64,000 nt of DNA from Arthrobacter sp. FW306-07-I. Its GTDB lineage: Bacteria; Actinomycetota; Actinomycetes; Actinomycetales; Micrococcaceae. Where the stretch lies: NCBI RefSeq assembly GCF_021800405.1, contig NZ_CP084550.1, positions 1,240,001 through 1,304,000 on the forward strand, read 5' to 3'. Within the stretch, counting starts at the first letter, position 1. Every line of letters starts with the position of its first letter. The position numbers and the translations under genes are program-made. Positions 8,103-16,892 of the stretch are shown one piece after another. The notes beneath the pieces were generated by a model, which searched no databases, was not told where the DNA came from, and saw only the letters and a list, made by a program, of their open reading frames with translations.

Positions 8103-8146
8103 CGACGGCGGGGCGGCTGGTGGGAACACCGGCCGCCCCGCCGTCG
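8103..8146 (+). terminator. Hairpin after gntP
   Basis: CGACGGCGGGGCGGC (8103-8117) is exactly complementary to 8132-8146 with a 14-base loop. No T-run follows, which is common for terminators of high-GC actinobacteria. Confidence 0.65.
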
Positions 8147-8201
8147 TTATGCCCGTTGGTGCGCCACGCCGGTGCGCCGCACGCCGACCAAAGGACACCC
8201 C

Positions 8202-9026
8202 TTGACTCCTCGCACCATCGTGATCACCGGCGCCAGCGACGGCATCGGAGCGGCAGCCGCACGGACGCTGGCCAAGGCAGGGGAACAAGTGGTCGTCGTG
8301 GGCCGTTCCGCAGAGAAGACCCGGGCCCTGGCCGGAGACATCGGCGCGGACCATTACCTGGCCGACTTTTCCGACCTCGCACAGGTGCGCGACCTCGCGG
8401 AGAAGCTGAAGGCCAACTACCCGCGCATCGACGTCCTGGCCAACAACGCCGGCGGCATCATGGGCAAGCGGACCCTCACCGTGGACGGCAACGAGTCCAC
8501 GTTCCAGGTCAACCACCTGGCGCCGTTCCTGCTCACCAGCCTCCTCATGGACACGCTCACTGCCAGCAACGCGAAGGTGATCAACACCTCCAGCGCCGCC
8601 AACAACTTCGGTAAGCTGGACCTCTTCGACCTCACGGCCGAACACGGCTACAGCACCAACCGGGCCTACGGCACCGGCAAGCTGGCCAACATCCTGTTCA
8701 CCTCCGAGCTGCACCGCCGCTTCCACGAAGAGGGGATAACGACGGCGGCGTTCCACCCCGGCGTGGTCCGCACCAACTTCGCGGCGGAGTCTTCAAGCCC
8801 CTTCCGGCACGTGTACACCACGCTCCTGAACCGCTTCATGCTCAGCCCTGACCAGGGTGCCGACACGATGCTGTGGCTCATCAACGGCACCGCCGGAACC
8901 GACTGGATCTCCGGCGCCTACTACGCCAAGCGTGCCCTGGCCAAGGCCAACCCCCAGGCGTACGACGCCGTGCTGGCGCGCGGGCTGTGGGAGAAGAGCG
9001 AGGAACTGGTCAAGGCGTTCGCCTGA
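8202..9026 (+). CDS. Short-chain dehydrogenase/reductase
   Basis: A 274-residue classical SDR. The TTG at 8202 was chosen because AAAGGA lies six bases upstream and the protein then begins directly at the Rossmann fold: TGASDGIG (residues 9-16) binds NAD(P). NNAGG follows near residue 80, and the catalytic Ser-Tyr-Lys set appears as NTSS and YGTGK. The C-terminal substrate loop (HPGVVRTNF) resembles the retinol-dehydrogenase/WW-oxidoreductase-like subgroup. The substrate is unknown. It lies beyond the gntP hairpin, so membership of the gluconate operon is doubtful. Confidence 0.88.
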   Translation: MTPRTIVITGASDGIGAAAARTLAKAGEQVVVVGRSAEKTRALAGDIGADHYLADFSDLAQVRDLAEKLKANYPRIDVLANNAGGIMGKRTLTVDGNESTFQVNHLAPFLLTSLLMDTLTASNAKVINTSSAANNFGKLDLFDLTAEHGYSTNRAYGTGKLANILFTSELHRRFHEEGITTAAFHPGVVRTNFAAESSSPFRHVYTTLLNRFMLSPDQGADTMLWLINGTAGTDWISGAYYAKRALAKANPQAYDAVLARGLWEKSEELVKAFA

Positions 9027-9034
9027 GCAGGCTT

Positions 9035-9814
9035 TTATTCGCAGCCCACACCGTCGTGGTCCCTGTCCAGCCCGTAGATATCCTGGCCGATGACCTGGAC
9101 CGGACCGCGGACGTAGGCTGGTCCGTTGCCGCTTCCGCCGGCGCAGTCCACGTCCGAGGCAATGGGGACGCAACCTGAATAGTTCGGGTCGCAGCCCGGA
9201 TTGGTCCCCGGAACGGCTGGTGCCACGGGAGCCGGAGGGGCGGCGGCCTTCGCAGCCGCCTCCGCGGCTGCCTTTGCTGCCGCCTCCTGGGCCGCCTTCG
9301 CCTCGGCGGCCTGCTGGGCTGCTGCAGCTGCGGCGTCGGCAGCGGCCTTGTCCGCCGCGGCTTTATCAGCGGCAGCTTTGTCGGCGGCCGCTTTGTCTGC
9401 CGCGGCCTTCTCCGCAGCGGCCTTCTTCGCCGCCTCCGCAGCGGCGATTTTGTCGGTGATGCGCTTCGACTCCGCGGCCTCAAGCCACACGAGCACGCCG
9501 GTCTCATCCCTTGTGCACACATAGCTGGTGCTTGCACTGACCTGCTGGGCATTGACAGCCGTGCACGGTGTATTGGCAACGGGGGTATGGGTGGGTGTTG
9601 CCGTGGGAGTTGCGGAGGCAGCGTCGCTGGCCGGCCCGGCAGCGGAAGTCAGCGAGGCCTGGGGTGCGCCGCAGCCAGCCAGGAGAAGCACGACGGCGGC
9701 AGCAGCCCCGGCGCCCAGCGCCTTGTTGGGGACCTTCCGCAGCGAGGAGCCGGCTACGAATGGGTGTGGGTGACGGCGGGAATATGGCAGGGAAAAGTTG
9801 TGGAAGCCGGGCAT
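9035..9814 (-). CDS. Excalibur-domain lipoprotein with Ala/Lys-rich helix
   Basis: A 259-residue exported protein with a good GGGGGA ribosome site. An unusually long N-terminal basic region precedes a hydrophobic segment ending in the lipobox LLLAGC. A Thr/Pro-rich linker follows, then a Cys-containing segment, then a long alanine-rich helix with tandem AAADK units (about residues 120-185). The C-terminus is an Excalibur calcium-binding domain with the hallmark DRDHDGVGCE and paired cysteines (GCDPNYSGC). It probably anchors in the membrane with the Excalibur domain reaching the wall through the helical stalk. Function unknown. Confidence 0.82.
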   Translation of the reverse strand: MPGFHNFSLPYSRRHPHPFVAGSSLRKVPNKALGAGAAAAVVLLLAGCGAPQASLTSAAGPASDAASATPTATPTHTPVANTPCTAVNAQQVSASTSYVCTRDETGVLVWLEAAESKRITDKIAAAEAAKKAAAEKAAADKAAADKAAADKAAADKAAADAAAAAAQQAAEAKAAQEAAAKAAAEAAAKAAAPPAPVAPAVPGTNPGCDPNYSGCVPIASDVDCAGGSGNGPAYVRGPVQVIGQDIYGLDRDHDGVGCE

Positions 9815-9942
9815 AGTTGTCCCCCAAATGCGTGTGCTGGATGCGTTGGCACGGCCAGCGTAGCCTCGTCCGCCGCGGGAGAACGGGTTAAGCGCAAATC
9901 TTGATTTATTCCTTGGGCAACCCTAGGGGAGGGGCGTCAAGG

Positions 9943-10266
9943 TCACTTGCCGTCCTGCGACCCGCCGCGCGCGCCGTCATGCCTCGGGTTCGGGACAGAC
10001 CCGCGGCTCTTGCCGTTGGGGCTGTAGGGGGCCATTCGCCGCGGAAGGAGCTCTTTGATGAGCTCGTTGACCGCGTGTGACACGAGGTCCCGTTCGTGGG
10101 TCGGCAGTTCGAGTGAACCATTCAGGTAGGCGTCAATCTCGTACTCACCGGCGGCACCGGTGAAGCTGAAGTAGCGCATCCACACGGCACTGAGCGTAAT
10201 CCCGGCTTCTTTCATTGCTTCCCGGGTCGCCTGCGCCTGTTCCAGGGGCTGAGCGAATTCGTCCAC
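9943..10266 (-). CDS. Small conserved-looking hypothetical protein
   Basis: A 107-residue soluble protein I do not recognise. The first 75 residues look folded (AGITLSAVWMRYFSFTGAAG, then acidic strands and an amphipathic helix NELIKELL). The last 30 residues are Arg/Gly/Asn-rich and probably disordered. It follows the GAF-ANTAR gene on the same strand after nine bases, so both should be on one transcript, and it may be functionally tied to that regulator. Confidence 0.6.
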   Translation of the reverse strand: MDEFAQPLEQAQATREAMKEAGITLSAVWMRYFSFTGAAGEYEIDAYLNGSLELPTHERDLVSHAVNELIKELLPRRMAPYSPNGKSRGSVPNPRHDGARGGSQDGK

Positions 10267-10275
10267 AAAAGGCTC

Positions 10276-10992
10276 CTACCCGTCGGCCAGCCCGTTAACG
10301 ATGCCGCGTGCTACCTCCTGCAACGGCTTGCCCTCTTCGCGGGACGAAGCCAGCATCACGTCCAGGGCTGCGCGGGAGCCCAGGTGCATCCGTTCGATCA
10401 GGATTCCCTGTGCTTGGGAGATCACGTCCCTGTTCGCCAGGGCCTCGCCGAGCTGCAAACCCAGCCGCTGCGTTGCTTCACGGTCACGCACATTTCCGAG
10501 CAGGACGGCGGCCGGGTTTGCGAGCCGTTCGATCAGGAAAACCGAATGGTCGTCGAACACCAGCGGCGACGGCGAATACACCTTGATGGCGCCGATGCGC
10601 CTTCCCTCTGTCGTCAGCGGGGCGCTGAGGACCGACCGCAGCGGGAGGTCCGCGATGGCTGCTATCCATTTGGGCCAGCGGGTCTCCTGCCTGGTGTCCT
10701 GGATGATGATGGCGCGCTGTTCGGCCCATGCGCTCAGGCACGGACCCTGGCCCAGCTCGTACTGCAGCCTGTCGGCCCGGAGCACCACGGGATCGGTGGC
10801 CCCGGCGCTTTCCCTCCGCCCGCGCGCGTTGATGATGGAAGCACCGGCTCCAGCAGCGCTCGGGATGGAGTCCCGGAGCACGTAGGACAGGGACTGTACG
10901 GCCTTGGACGCATTCTCCTCAGTGAGAAAGCCGCCGGCCGCCTGCCCAGTTAATCTGGCCAGCTCACTGGCCAGCGGTTGGGAGTTGTCCAT
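10276..10992 (-). CDS. GAF-ANTAR transcription antitermination regulator
   Basis: A 238-residue cytoplasmic protein. Residues 30-165 form a GAF sensor domain (LGQGPCLSAWAEQ, LRSVLSAPL, GAIKVYSP). Residues 178-232 form an ANTAR RNA-binding domain (ANRDVISQAQGILIERM, followed by the AALDVMLASSREEGKPLQEVA helices). This architecture is common in actinobacteria and is thought to act on terminators in nascent RNA after the GAF domain binds a signal. No classic two-hexaloop ANTAR target was picked out in this window. It is co-oriented with the small gene just downstream. Confidence 0.9.
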   Translation of the reverse strand: MDNSQPLASELARLTGQAAGGFLTEENASKAVQSLSYVLRDSIPSAAGAGASIINARGRRESAGATDPVVLRADRLQYELGQGPCLSAWAEQRAIIIQDTRQETRWPKWIAAIADLPLRSVLSAPLTTEGRRIGAIKVYSPSPLVFDDHSVFLIERLANPAAVLLGNVRDREATQRLGLQLGEALANRDVISQAQGILIERMHLGSRAALDVMLASSREEGKPLQEVARGIVNGLADG

Positions 10993-11117
10993 CGTCAGTC
11001 ACCTTTGCTGTTCCCGGTAGCGGGGCTGCCGCATGTGTTGGCCGCTGTCTTCCTAAGAGAGGCTGGAGCCGCACGCCTTCCCCCGGGTACCTTTACCAAA
11101 GACAGTAGTCCCTTCCG

Positions 11118-11147
11118 CCATGGATGCACCGGCCATGGATGCACCGG
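11118..11147. repeat. Two tandem 15-bp units
   Basis: CCATGGATGCACCGG occurs twice without spacing in the gap upstream of the GAF-ANTAR gene. A short, probably recent duplication with no evident role. Confidence 0.6.
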
Positions 11148-11163
11148 GCCGAAACGCACCAAC

Positions 11164-12573
11164 TCAGCCCTGCCGTGCCAGTGCCTCGCCGATGATCCGG
11201 GCTCCCTCCGGGTAGGCGCCAGGGTTCGGGCCAGAGTAGTTGAGCCGGATGAAGGCTCCCGCCGGTTCGGCAGGGAACCACTCAGTGCCGGCGGCGATAA
11301 TCACCCCCGCGTCGTCGCAGTCCCGCACCAGCCGGGGAAGATCCGTGCCGTCCGGCAGGCGCACCCACAAATTGAGCCCACCCTTGGGCAGGTTGTCGAT
11401 GTGGGCCTGCGGCACGTGCTCGCGGAGGCTGGTGGCCAGCAGGTCCCGGCGCGACTGGAGCTGCTGGCGGAGGCTGCGCAGGTGTGTTTGCCAGCCGGGC
11501 TGGGTCACCACATCCAACGCCGCCGCCTGCAGCAACCCGCTCACGTACATTGACTCTGCGGCCCGGTGGCCCAGGATCCGTTCCCGGGCCGGTCCGCGCG
11601 CGATCACCGCAGCAACGCGGATGGCCGGGGAAACGCTCTTGGTCAGGGACCGGATGTACACCACATGGCCGGCATCATCCCTGATGGCCAGCGGCATCGG
11701 GTCCGAGGTAATGCCGAAGTCGTGCGCCCAGTCGTCCTCCACCAGGAACGCGCCGTGCCGGCGTGCCACCTCCAGCACCTCGTCGCCACGGCCCCGGGAC
11801 CACTGGGTACCGGCGGGATTCGAATAGTTGGGCTGCACGTAGAAGGCCCGCGCTCCGGTCTCGGCAAAGGCGCGCTCCACGTCCGCCGGGTCCGGCCCCT
11901 CCGGTCCGCTGGGCACCGGAACCAGCCGCACCCCGGTCTGGGCCGCAGCCAGGATGGCACCCCAGTAGGACGGTGACTCGATGAGCAGCGGCTGGCCGGC
12001 ACCCACCAGCGCGCGGAAGATGGAACTGAGCCCGCTTTGGCTTCCCGGCAGCACAATGACGTCATTCGGTGTCGGGGGAGTGATGCCCACCGGGGTTGCC
12101 GATCCCAGTTCCTGGGCGAACCATTGCTGCAGTTCGGGCATGCCGGCGGCAGGCGGCCTGGACAGGGCAGCGTCGCCGCGCGCGGCCCGGGCCAGGGCGG
12201 AGCGGACCAGCCGTTCCGGCAGCAGTTCGCGGTCCGGGTAGCCGGAGTGGAACCAGATGGCCTCGCCGGGAACGTTGCGCATGGTGCTTGACGACGACGG
12301 CAGCGGGGCCGACGGCGGCCGCAGCGCAGCGGTTTGCCAGCCATAGTCCGACGGCCTTGCGGTGCGCACGGCCCGGACGAACGTTCCCACCCCCGGCCGA
12401 CTGTCGATCAGCCCCTGCGTGGTCAGCGCTTGGAGCGCCTTTTGCACCGTTACGGGGCTGACCTGGTACTCGGCCACCAGTTGCCGCGTGGACGGCAGCC
12501 GGGCTCCCGGGGCGGCGTTCGAGATCCAGCCACGGAGTGCCGCAACGATCCGCGAGCTGCTATCGTTATTCAT
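11164..12573 (-). CDS. MocR-type regulator (GntR HTH fused to aminotransferase fold)
   Basis: A 469-residue fusion. Residues 5-70 form a GntR winged HTH (GARLPSTRQLVAEYQVSPVT). Residues 110-465 are a fold-type I PLP-dependent aminotransferase domain with the NYSNPAGTQWS segment, an EDDWAHDF segment and the PLP lysine in SLTKSVSP. Such proteins sense PLP or an amino compound and regulate a neighbouring gene, often divergently. The divergent neighbour here is an EamA exporter. The ATG at 12573 overlaps the exporter ATG, with no room for a ribosome site, so the mRNA may be leaderless: TACTAT ends eight bases before the ATG. The ORF continues upstream but has no HTH there. Confidence 0.88.
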   Translation of the reverse strand: MNNDSSSRIVAALRGWISNAAPGARLPSTRQLVAEYQVSPVTVQKALQALTTQGLIDSRPGVGTFVRAVRTARPSDYGWQTAALRPPSAPLPSSSSTMRNVPGEAIWFHSGYPDRELLPERLVRSALARAARGDAALSRPPAAGMPELQQWFAQELGSATPVGITPPTPNDVIVLPGSQSGLSSIFRALVGAGQPLLIESPSYWGAILAAAQTGVRLVPVPSGPEGPDPADVERAFAETGARAFYVQPNYSNPAGTQWSRGRGDEVLEVARRHGAFLVEDDWAHDFGITSDPMPLAIRDDAGHVVYIRSLTKSVSPAIRVAAVIARGPARERILGHRAAESMYVSGLLQAAALDVVTQPGWQTHLRSLRQQLQSRRDLLATSLREHVPQAHIDNLPKGGLNLWVRLPDGTDLPRLVRDCDDAGVIIAAGTEWFPAEPAGAFIRLNYSGPNPGAYPEGARIIGEALARQG

Positions 12574-13534
12574 GAAAGAACATAGTAGCGCTACTACCCT
12601 GAATGACCCAGTGGTACTGCCGCTCGACAGCGGTGGACTCAACAGTTCCGCTGCAGTCCGCAGAGCCCCCGGAATCTGGTGGGGCCTCCTGGGTGTTGCG
12701 GCCTTCTCCTTCACCATTCCCTTCACACGGGTAGCGGTCGCCGGAATCCCGCCGCTGTTCATCGGTTCCGGCCGTGCCGTGGTGGCCGCAATCCTCGCCG
12801 CCGCAGCCCTGGCCATCACCCGCCAACGGCTGCCGCAACCCCGCACCTGGCTGCGCCTCGCGCTCGTGGCCGCGGGCGTCGTCGTCGGCTTCCCGCTGCT
12901 CACCTCCTATGCACTTACCGCCGTCCCTGCAGGTCACGGGGCGGTGGTCATCGCCCTCCTGCCGGCCGCCACTGCAACGGCGGCCATCCTGCGCACCGGT
13001 GAGCGGCCGCGACCGGCCTTCTGGGCGGTGATGCTGCTCGGCTCGCTGGCAGCGGTGTCCTTCGCGTTCCTGCAGTCCGGCGGTGTGGGGCACCTGCACT
13101 GGGCCGATCTCCTGCTGCTCGGCGCCGTGGCCTGTGCGTCGCTGGGGTATGCGGAAGGCGGCTTGCTGGCCCGCGAACTGGGATCATGGCAGACCATCGC
13201 GTGGGCGCTGGTCCTCGCCGCGCCAGCCATGATCGTGCTGGCCGTGGTCTCGGCCCTGGACCAACCGCCATCGGCCACTCCCGTGCAGTGGGCCGCCTTC
13301 GGCTATCTGGCCGTGGTGAGCATGTTCCTGGGCTTCTTCGCGTGGTACCGCGGACTGGCCATCGGCCCCATGGCGCAGGTGAGCCAGATCCAGCTGCTCC
13401 AGCCCGTGATGAGCATCTGCTGGGCGGCCCTCCTGCTGGGCGAGGCCCTTACCTGGACCACTATCATCGGCGCCGTTGCCGTCATCCTCTGCGCGGCCGC
13501 AGCCGTCCGCGTCCGGCTCAAACCGATCTCCTGA
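12572..13534 (+). CDS. EamA/DMT-family transporter
   Basis: A 320-residue permease with ten predicted membrane helices in two EamA halves (about residues 30-160 and 175-310). Typical features are the Pro-rich entry PFTRVAVAGIPPLFIG, the Gly/Ala-rich helices and the PMAQVSQIQLLQPV segment. Members usually export amino acids or metabolites. The first ATG (12572) shares two bases with the divergent MocR start. TATCGT ends five bases before it, consistent with a leaderless start. A later GTG at 12611 is possible but has no ribosome site. Substrate unknown; control by MocR suggests an amino compound. Confidence 0.82.
   Translation: MKEHSSATTLNDPVVLPLDSGGLNSSAAVRRAPGIWWGLLGVAAFSFTIPFTRVAVAGIPPLFIGSGRAVVAAILAAAALAITRQRLPQPRTWLRLALVAAGVVVGFPLLTSYALTAVPAGHGAVVIALLPAATATAAILRTGERPRPAFWAVMLLGSLAAVSFAFLQSGGVGHLHWADLLLLGAVACASLGYAEGGLLARELGSWQTIAWALVLAAPAMIVLAVVSALDQPPSATPVQWAAFGYLAVVSMFLGFFAWYRGLAIGPMAQVSQIQLLQPVMSICWAALLLGEALTWTTIIGAVAVILCAAAAVRVRLKPIS
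12583..12596. promoter_or_regulatory. Palindromic operator in the MocR/EamA promoter
   Basis: TAGTAGCGCTACTA is a perfect 14-bp palindrome. It covers the likely MocR promoter and lies within the first codons of the assigned EamA reading frame. It is a good candidate for MocR binding, and it also raises the question of whether the exporter really starts upstream of it. Confidence 0.6.
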
Positions 13535-13553
13535 CCACCGAAAGGACTTAGAC

Positions 13554-14174
13554 GTGTACATTCCTGCCCACTTTGCCGCAAGCCCGCAAACCGTCCAGAA
13601 TCTCCTGGCAAGTCCCGGCGCAGCCAACTTGGTGACCATGACGGACCAGGGCCTGCTCGCAACGCTGCTGCCCTTCGCCTTCAACCCCGCGGTAGGGAAG
13701 TACGGGGCGCTGCAGGCCCACATGGCGCGGAACAACCCGCAATGGTCCCTCGCGCCAGTGGGCGAGGCGCTCGCCATCCTTCAGGGGGCGGACGACTACA
13801 TCTCGCCGTCCTGGTACGCCTCGAAGGCCGGGCACGGCCGGGTGGTGCCCACCTGGAACTACAGCACCGCGCACGTGTACGGCGAACTGGTGGTCCATGA
13901 CGACGCCGCCTGGCTGGGACGGCATGTCCGGCACCTGACCGGGCTGCATGAGGGCGGGCGGGAGGATCCGTGGGCTGTGGACGATGCCCCTGAGAAGTAC
14001 ATCGCCGGGCAGCTGCGGGCCATTGTGGGCGTGGAGCTGGTGATTACCCGGATCGACGCGAAGGAGAAATTGAGCCAAAACCGCTCGGCCGCCGACGCTG
14101 AAGGGGTGGCGGCCGGGCTCCGTGCCGCCGGGCGGGAAGCCAGCGCGGCGGCCGTCGAACGCGTCCGCCCCTGA
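13554..14174 (+). CDS. PaiB-like FMN-binding negative transcriptional regulator family protein
   Basis: A 206-residue protein of the PaiB family, which adopts a split-barrel FMN-binding fold. It opens YIPAHF, and the family hallmarks are all present: LPFAFN near residue 38, HMARNNPQW around 55, YISPSWY (residues 80-88) and VPTWNYSTAHVYG (96-110). The GTG start is preceded by AAAGGA at eight bases. It lies 19 bp after the EamA gene, so the two are probably one transcript. In Bacillus PaiB was described as a regulator, but many family members may be flavin or heme enzymes, so the regulatory label is tentative. Confidence 0.87.
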   Translation: MYIPAHFAASPQTVQNLLASPGAANLVTMTDQGLLATLLPFAFNPAVGKYGALQAHMARNNPQWSLAPVGEALAILQGADDYISPSWYASKAGHGRVVPTWNYSTAHVYGELVVHDDAAWLGRHVRHLTGLHEGGREDPWAVDDAPEKYIAGQLRAIVGVELVITRIDAKEKLSQNRSAADAEGVAAGLRAAGREASAAAVERVRP

Positions 14175-14198
14175 GCCGGCCGGTGACCCTGACGCTGC

Positions 14199-15326
14199 CT
14201 AAGCTGTCCGTTCCAGCAGCACCATCACCTCGTAGTGCGTGGTCTGCGGGAACATGTCCAGCACCCGGGCCCGCCGGGCGGTAAAGGAAGGGAGGGCGGC
14301 CAGGTCGCGGGCCAGGGACTGGGCGTTGCAGCTGGAGTACACCACGTGCTGCACGTCCGATGATTCCAGCCAGCCGCACAGCTCCTTGCCGATGCCGCGC
14401 CGGGGCGGGTTCACGATTACCAGCTCCGGCGACTGCTCCGCCGCGAGGGCGAACGCGGTGGCATCGCCGGCCTGGAACTCCATTCCCTCCAGCCCGGCTT
14501 CACCGCTGCTGAGCCGGGCGGAAACTATCGCCTCGCTGCTGGCCTCAATCCCGGTGACCGTACGGGACGGCGCGGCGCTGTGCAGGGCGAAACCGCCCAC
14601 GCCGCAGTAGAGGTCCCATACCGAGGCTGGTGCCAGTTGGTTGACCCATTCACGCCCCTGCCGGTACAGCGCTCCGGCCATCTCCGTGTTGGTCTGGAAG
14701 AAGCTTTGTGGGCGCAGGTGCAGGTTGATGTCGTTGACCCGCATGTTCAGGGTGGACTGCTCCGTCAGCAGGATTTCGCGTTCGCCCTCCAGGACTGCCT
14801 TGTGCTCGGGGAGCAGGTTGACCGAGACCACCTTCACCTGTGGCAGGGCTTCCAGCAGCTCCGGGAGGTGCTTCCGGATCCGTGGCACCACCTGTTCGGA
14901 GCGCAGCACCAGCCGGAGCATGACCCCGCCGTCCGGGGATTCGGTGAGGATGACGTGCTTGAGCTCGCCGATGCGCTTCGGAACGTCATAAGGGGTGACG
15001 CGCAGCCGGCGGATGAAGCCGGCAAGGACCGGGAACACGGCCCGCAGGCCGGGGGAGCAGACGCCGCATTTGCGCAGGTCCACGCCGTGCCCGTCGGCGT
15101 CCAGGATCCCGATGGTGGGGTTCTGCGCGGTCCCGCCGATCACCATCTTGGCCTTGTTGCGGAAGCCTGACTCCTGGCTGGCGACGGGCGGGAGCCATTC
15201 AAGTCCGGTGTGGTCGGAGAGGAGGGTTTGGGAGTGCAGCTGCTTGCCGGCCAGCTGTTCGCCGTAGGGCCTGCCCATCTGGGTGCAGGAGCGGCAGGTA
15301 CCGGCATCAAAGTAGGAACAGTGCAT
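14199..15326 (-). CDS. rlmC: 23S rRNA (uracil-C5)-methyltransferase, RlmC type
   Basis: A 375-residue SAM-dependent RNA methyltransferase of the RlmC/RlmD/TrmA family. The N-terminus carries an iron-sulfur cluster set: Cys3, Cys11, Cys14 and the later CGVC. There is no TRAM domain, as in RlmC. The SAM-binding motif is DLYCGVGGFALH, followed by VNPPRRG, and the catalytic cysteine and surrounding motif are SSCNAQSLARD. The expected product is m5U at position 747 of 23S rRNA (E. coli numbering). It is converging with the PaiB-like gene 24 bp away. Confidence 0.9.
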   Translation of the reverse strand: MHCSYFDAGTCRSCTQMGRPYGEQLAGKQLHSQTLLSDHTGLEWLPPVASQESGFRNKAKMVIGGTAQNPTIGILDADGHGVDLRKCGVCSPGLRAVFPVLAGFIRRLRVTPYDVPKRIGELKHVILTESPDGGVMLRLVLRSEQVVPRIRKHLPELLEALPQVKVVSVNLLPEHKAVLEGEREILLTEQSTLNMRVNDINLHLRPQSFFQTNTEMAGALYRQGREWVNQLAPASVWDLYCGVGGFALHSAAPSRTVTGIEASSEAIVSARLSSGEAGLEGMEFQAGDATAFALAAEQSPELVIVNPPRRGIGKELCGWLESSDVQHVVYSSCNAQSLARDLAALPSFTARRARVLDMFPQTTHYEVMVLLERTA

Positions 15327-15355
15327 GACTGGTCCATTTTACGCGCCCCACGGGG

Positions 15356-15398
15356 AAGGTACGACGACGGTGCCGGGGGAGCGCCGTCGTCGTACCTT
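15356..15398. repeat. Perfect 15-bp stem between rlmC and the DUF3846-like gene
   Basis: AAGGTACGACGACGG at 15356-15370 is exactly complementary to 15384-15398 with a 13-base loop. It lies in a divergent region where a terminator is not expected. It could insulate readthrough or form a leader structure for the downstream gene. Confidence 0.6.
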
Positions 15399-15468
15399 AC
15401 TGAGGGGTGCCGGACCGTCCGGGAACACTGCCGTCCCGTCAAGTGTTAAACCCATTGGAGACAGAACG

Positions 15469-15819
15469 ATGGACAACAGAACTTACACAGCACTTGTAGT
15501 ACCGGCCGGCAATTCAGAACCCATGCGCATCGAGCAGGTGGCAGCGGACCTGCAGGCCCTGGAAGCCCTGGTGGGCGGACCGCTGGAGTCGGTGATCCGC
15601 GGCGACTGGCACGTTTACCTGAACGCCGAAAGCGTCACCATGCTCCTGCCGGTCAACTTCCGCGCCGGGCAATTGATGCATGAATGTGGCCTGGACCTTG
15701 ACGGGATCCGCGGCACCGCCGTCTTCCTTGGCCGTGGCGAACACGGGGCGGAAGCGGACATCCCGGAGCACCTGGCCCGGCTCGCCGAGGAACTGTTCGG
15801 GTCGCCGCTGGCCGCCTAG
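15469..15819 (+). CDS. DUF3846-like small protein
   Basis: A 116-residue soluble protein. The pattern ALVVPAG...VAADLQALEALVGGPLESV, followed by AYVN-like YLNAES and a late FLGRG turn, fits the DUF3846 family. That family is mostly found in phages and mobile DNA and has no assigned function. The ATG at 15469 has GGAG upstream. The stop codon TAG lies within the CCTAGG target duplicated by the IS481-family element that begins two bases later, so the protein is intact but its downstream context has been changed. Confidence 0.7.
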   Translation: MDNRTYTALVVPAGNSEPMRIEQVAADLQALEALVGGPLESVIRGDWHVYLNAESVTMLLPVNFRAGQLMHECGLDLDGIRGTAVFLGRGEHGAEADIPEHLARLAEELFGSPLAA

Positions 15820-15820
15820 G

Positions 15821-16892
15821 TGTATTGACCACGGAGGTTAGGAACATGCGGCGTGGTTAGGTGACAAAAAGAAGACCTCCAAGTGGAGTGGGGCTTGTCT
15901 AAGAGTCCGATCCACAAGGAGGTCTTCAATGTCCCATGCTAACGCGCTTCTGACGCCGAAGGGACGGCTCCGGCTGGCCCGGTGCATCGTCGATGACGGG
16001 TGGCCGCTGCGCCGTGCTGCTGAGCGGTTCCAGGTGTCGGTGACGACCGCAGCGCGGTGGGCGGCCCGTTACCGGGAGCACGGGGAGCACGGGACGGGTG
16101 ATCGTTCCAGCCGGCCCATCAACTCCCCGCGTCGGACCTCCACGCGGCGGGAGCGGCGGATCGTCGCGATCAGAGTCAACCGGCGCTGGGGCCCGGCACG
16201 GATCGGCTATCTGCTGGGCATTCACCCCTCCACGGTGCACCGGGTGCTGTCCCGGTTTGGGCTGGCGAGGCTGGCGTGGATGGACCGGGCCACGGGCCGG
16301 GTGATTCGCCGGTACGAGCACCACAGCCCCGGGGACCTGGTCCACGTCGACATCAAGAAACTTGGACGGATCCCTGACGGCGGCGGACACCGCAGTGTCG
16401 GCAGGGCCGCCGGAAACCGGAACAAGACCGGTACCGCGGCGAACCGGAGACCGGGTCACGCCTTCTTGCACAACGCCGTCGATGATCACTCCAGGCTCGC
16501 CTACACGGAGATCCTGACCGATGAGAAAAAGGACACTGCGGCCGGATTCTGGGAACGCGCCAATGCCTACTTCGAGTCCCACGGGATCACTGTCAAACGG
16601 GTCCTGACCGATAACGGATCCTGCTACCGCTCCTACGCATTCAAAGACGCTCTGGGCCCGGACATCAAGCACAAACGCACCCGCCCCTACAGGCCTCAGA
16701 CAAACGGCAAAGTCGAGCGCTACAACCGCACCATGCTCGACGAATGGGCCTACGCCCGTCCCTACGCCTCCGAGGCCGAGCGTGTTGCCGCTTTCGCCGA
16801 CTGGCTCCATCATTACAATCATCATCGAGGCCACACCTCACTCAACGGTCAGCCACCGGCCAGCCGCGTCACCAACCTCTCAGGTCAATACA
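15821..16892 (+). mobile_element. IS481-family insertion sequence, complete
   Basis: A 1,072-bp element. The left end TGTATTGACC is matched by GGTCAATACA at the right end, and the similarity continues imperfectly inward (GGAGGTTAG / GAGAGGTTGG). Both sides are flanked by CCTAGG (15815-15820 and 16893-16898), a 6-bp target duplication fitting the NCTAGN preference known for IS481. One transposase gene fills the element. Identical duplications and near-matching ends suggest a recent, intact insertion between the DUF3846-like gene and the reductase gene. Confidence 0.93.

Noticed and set aside
12574..12903. Extended N-terminus of the MocR-type regulator
   Set aside because: The GntR winged helix begins right after the ATG at 12573. 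Upstream codons overlap the EamA gene.
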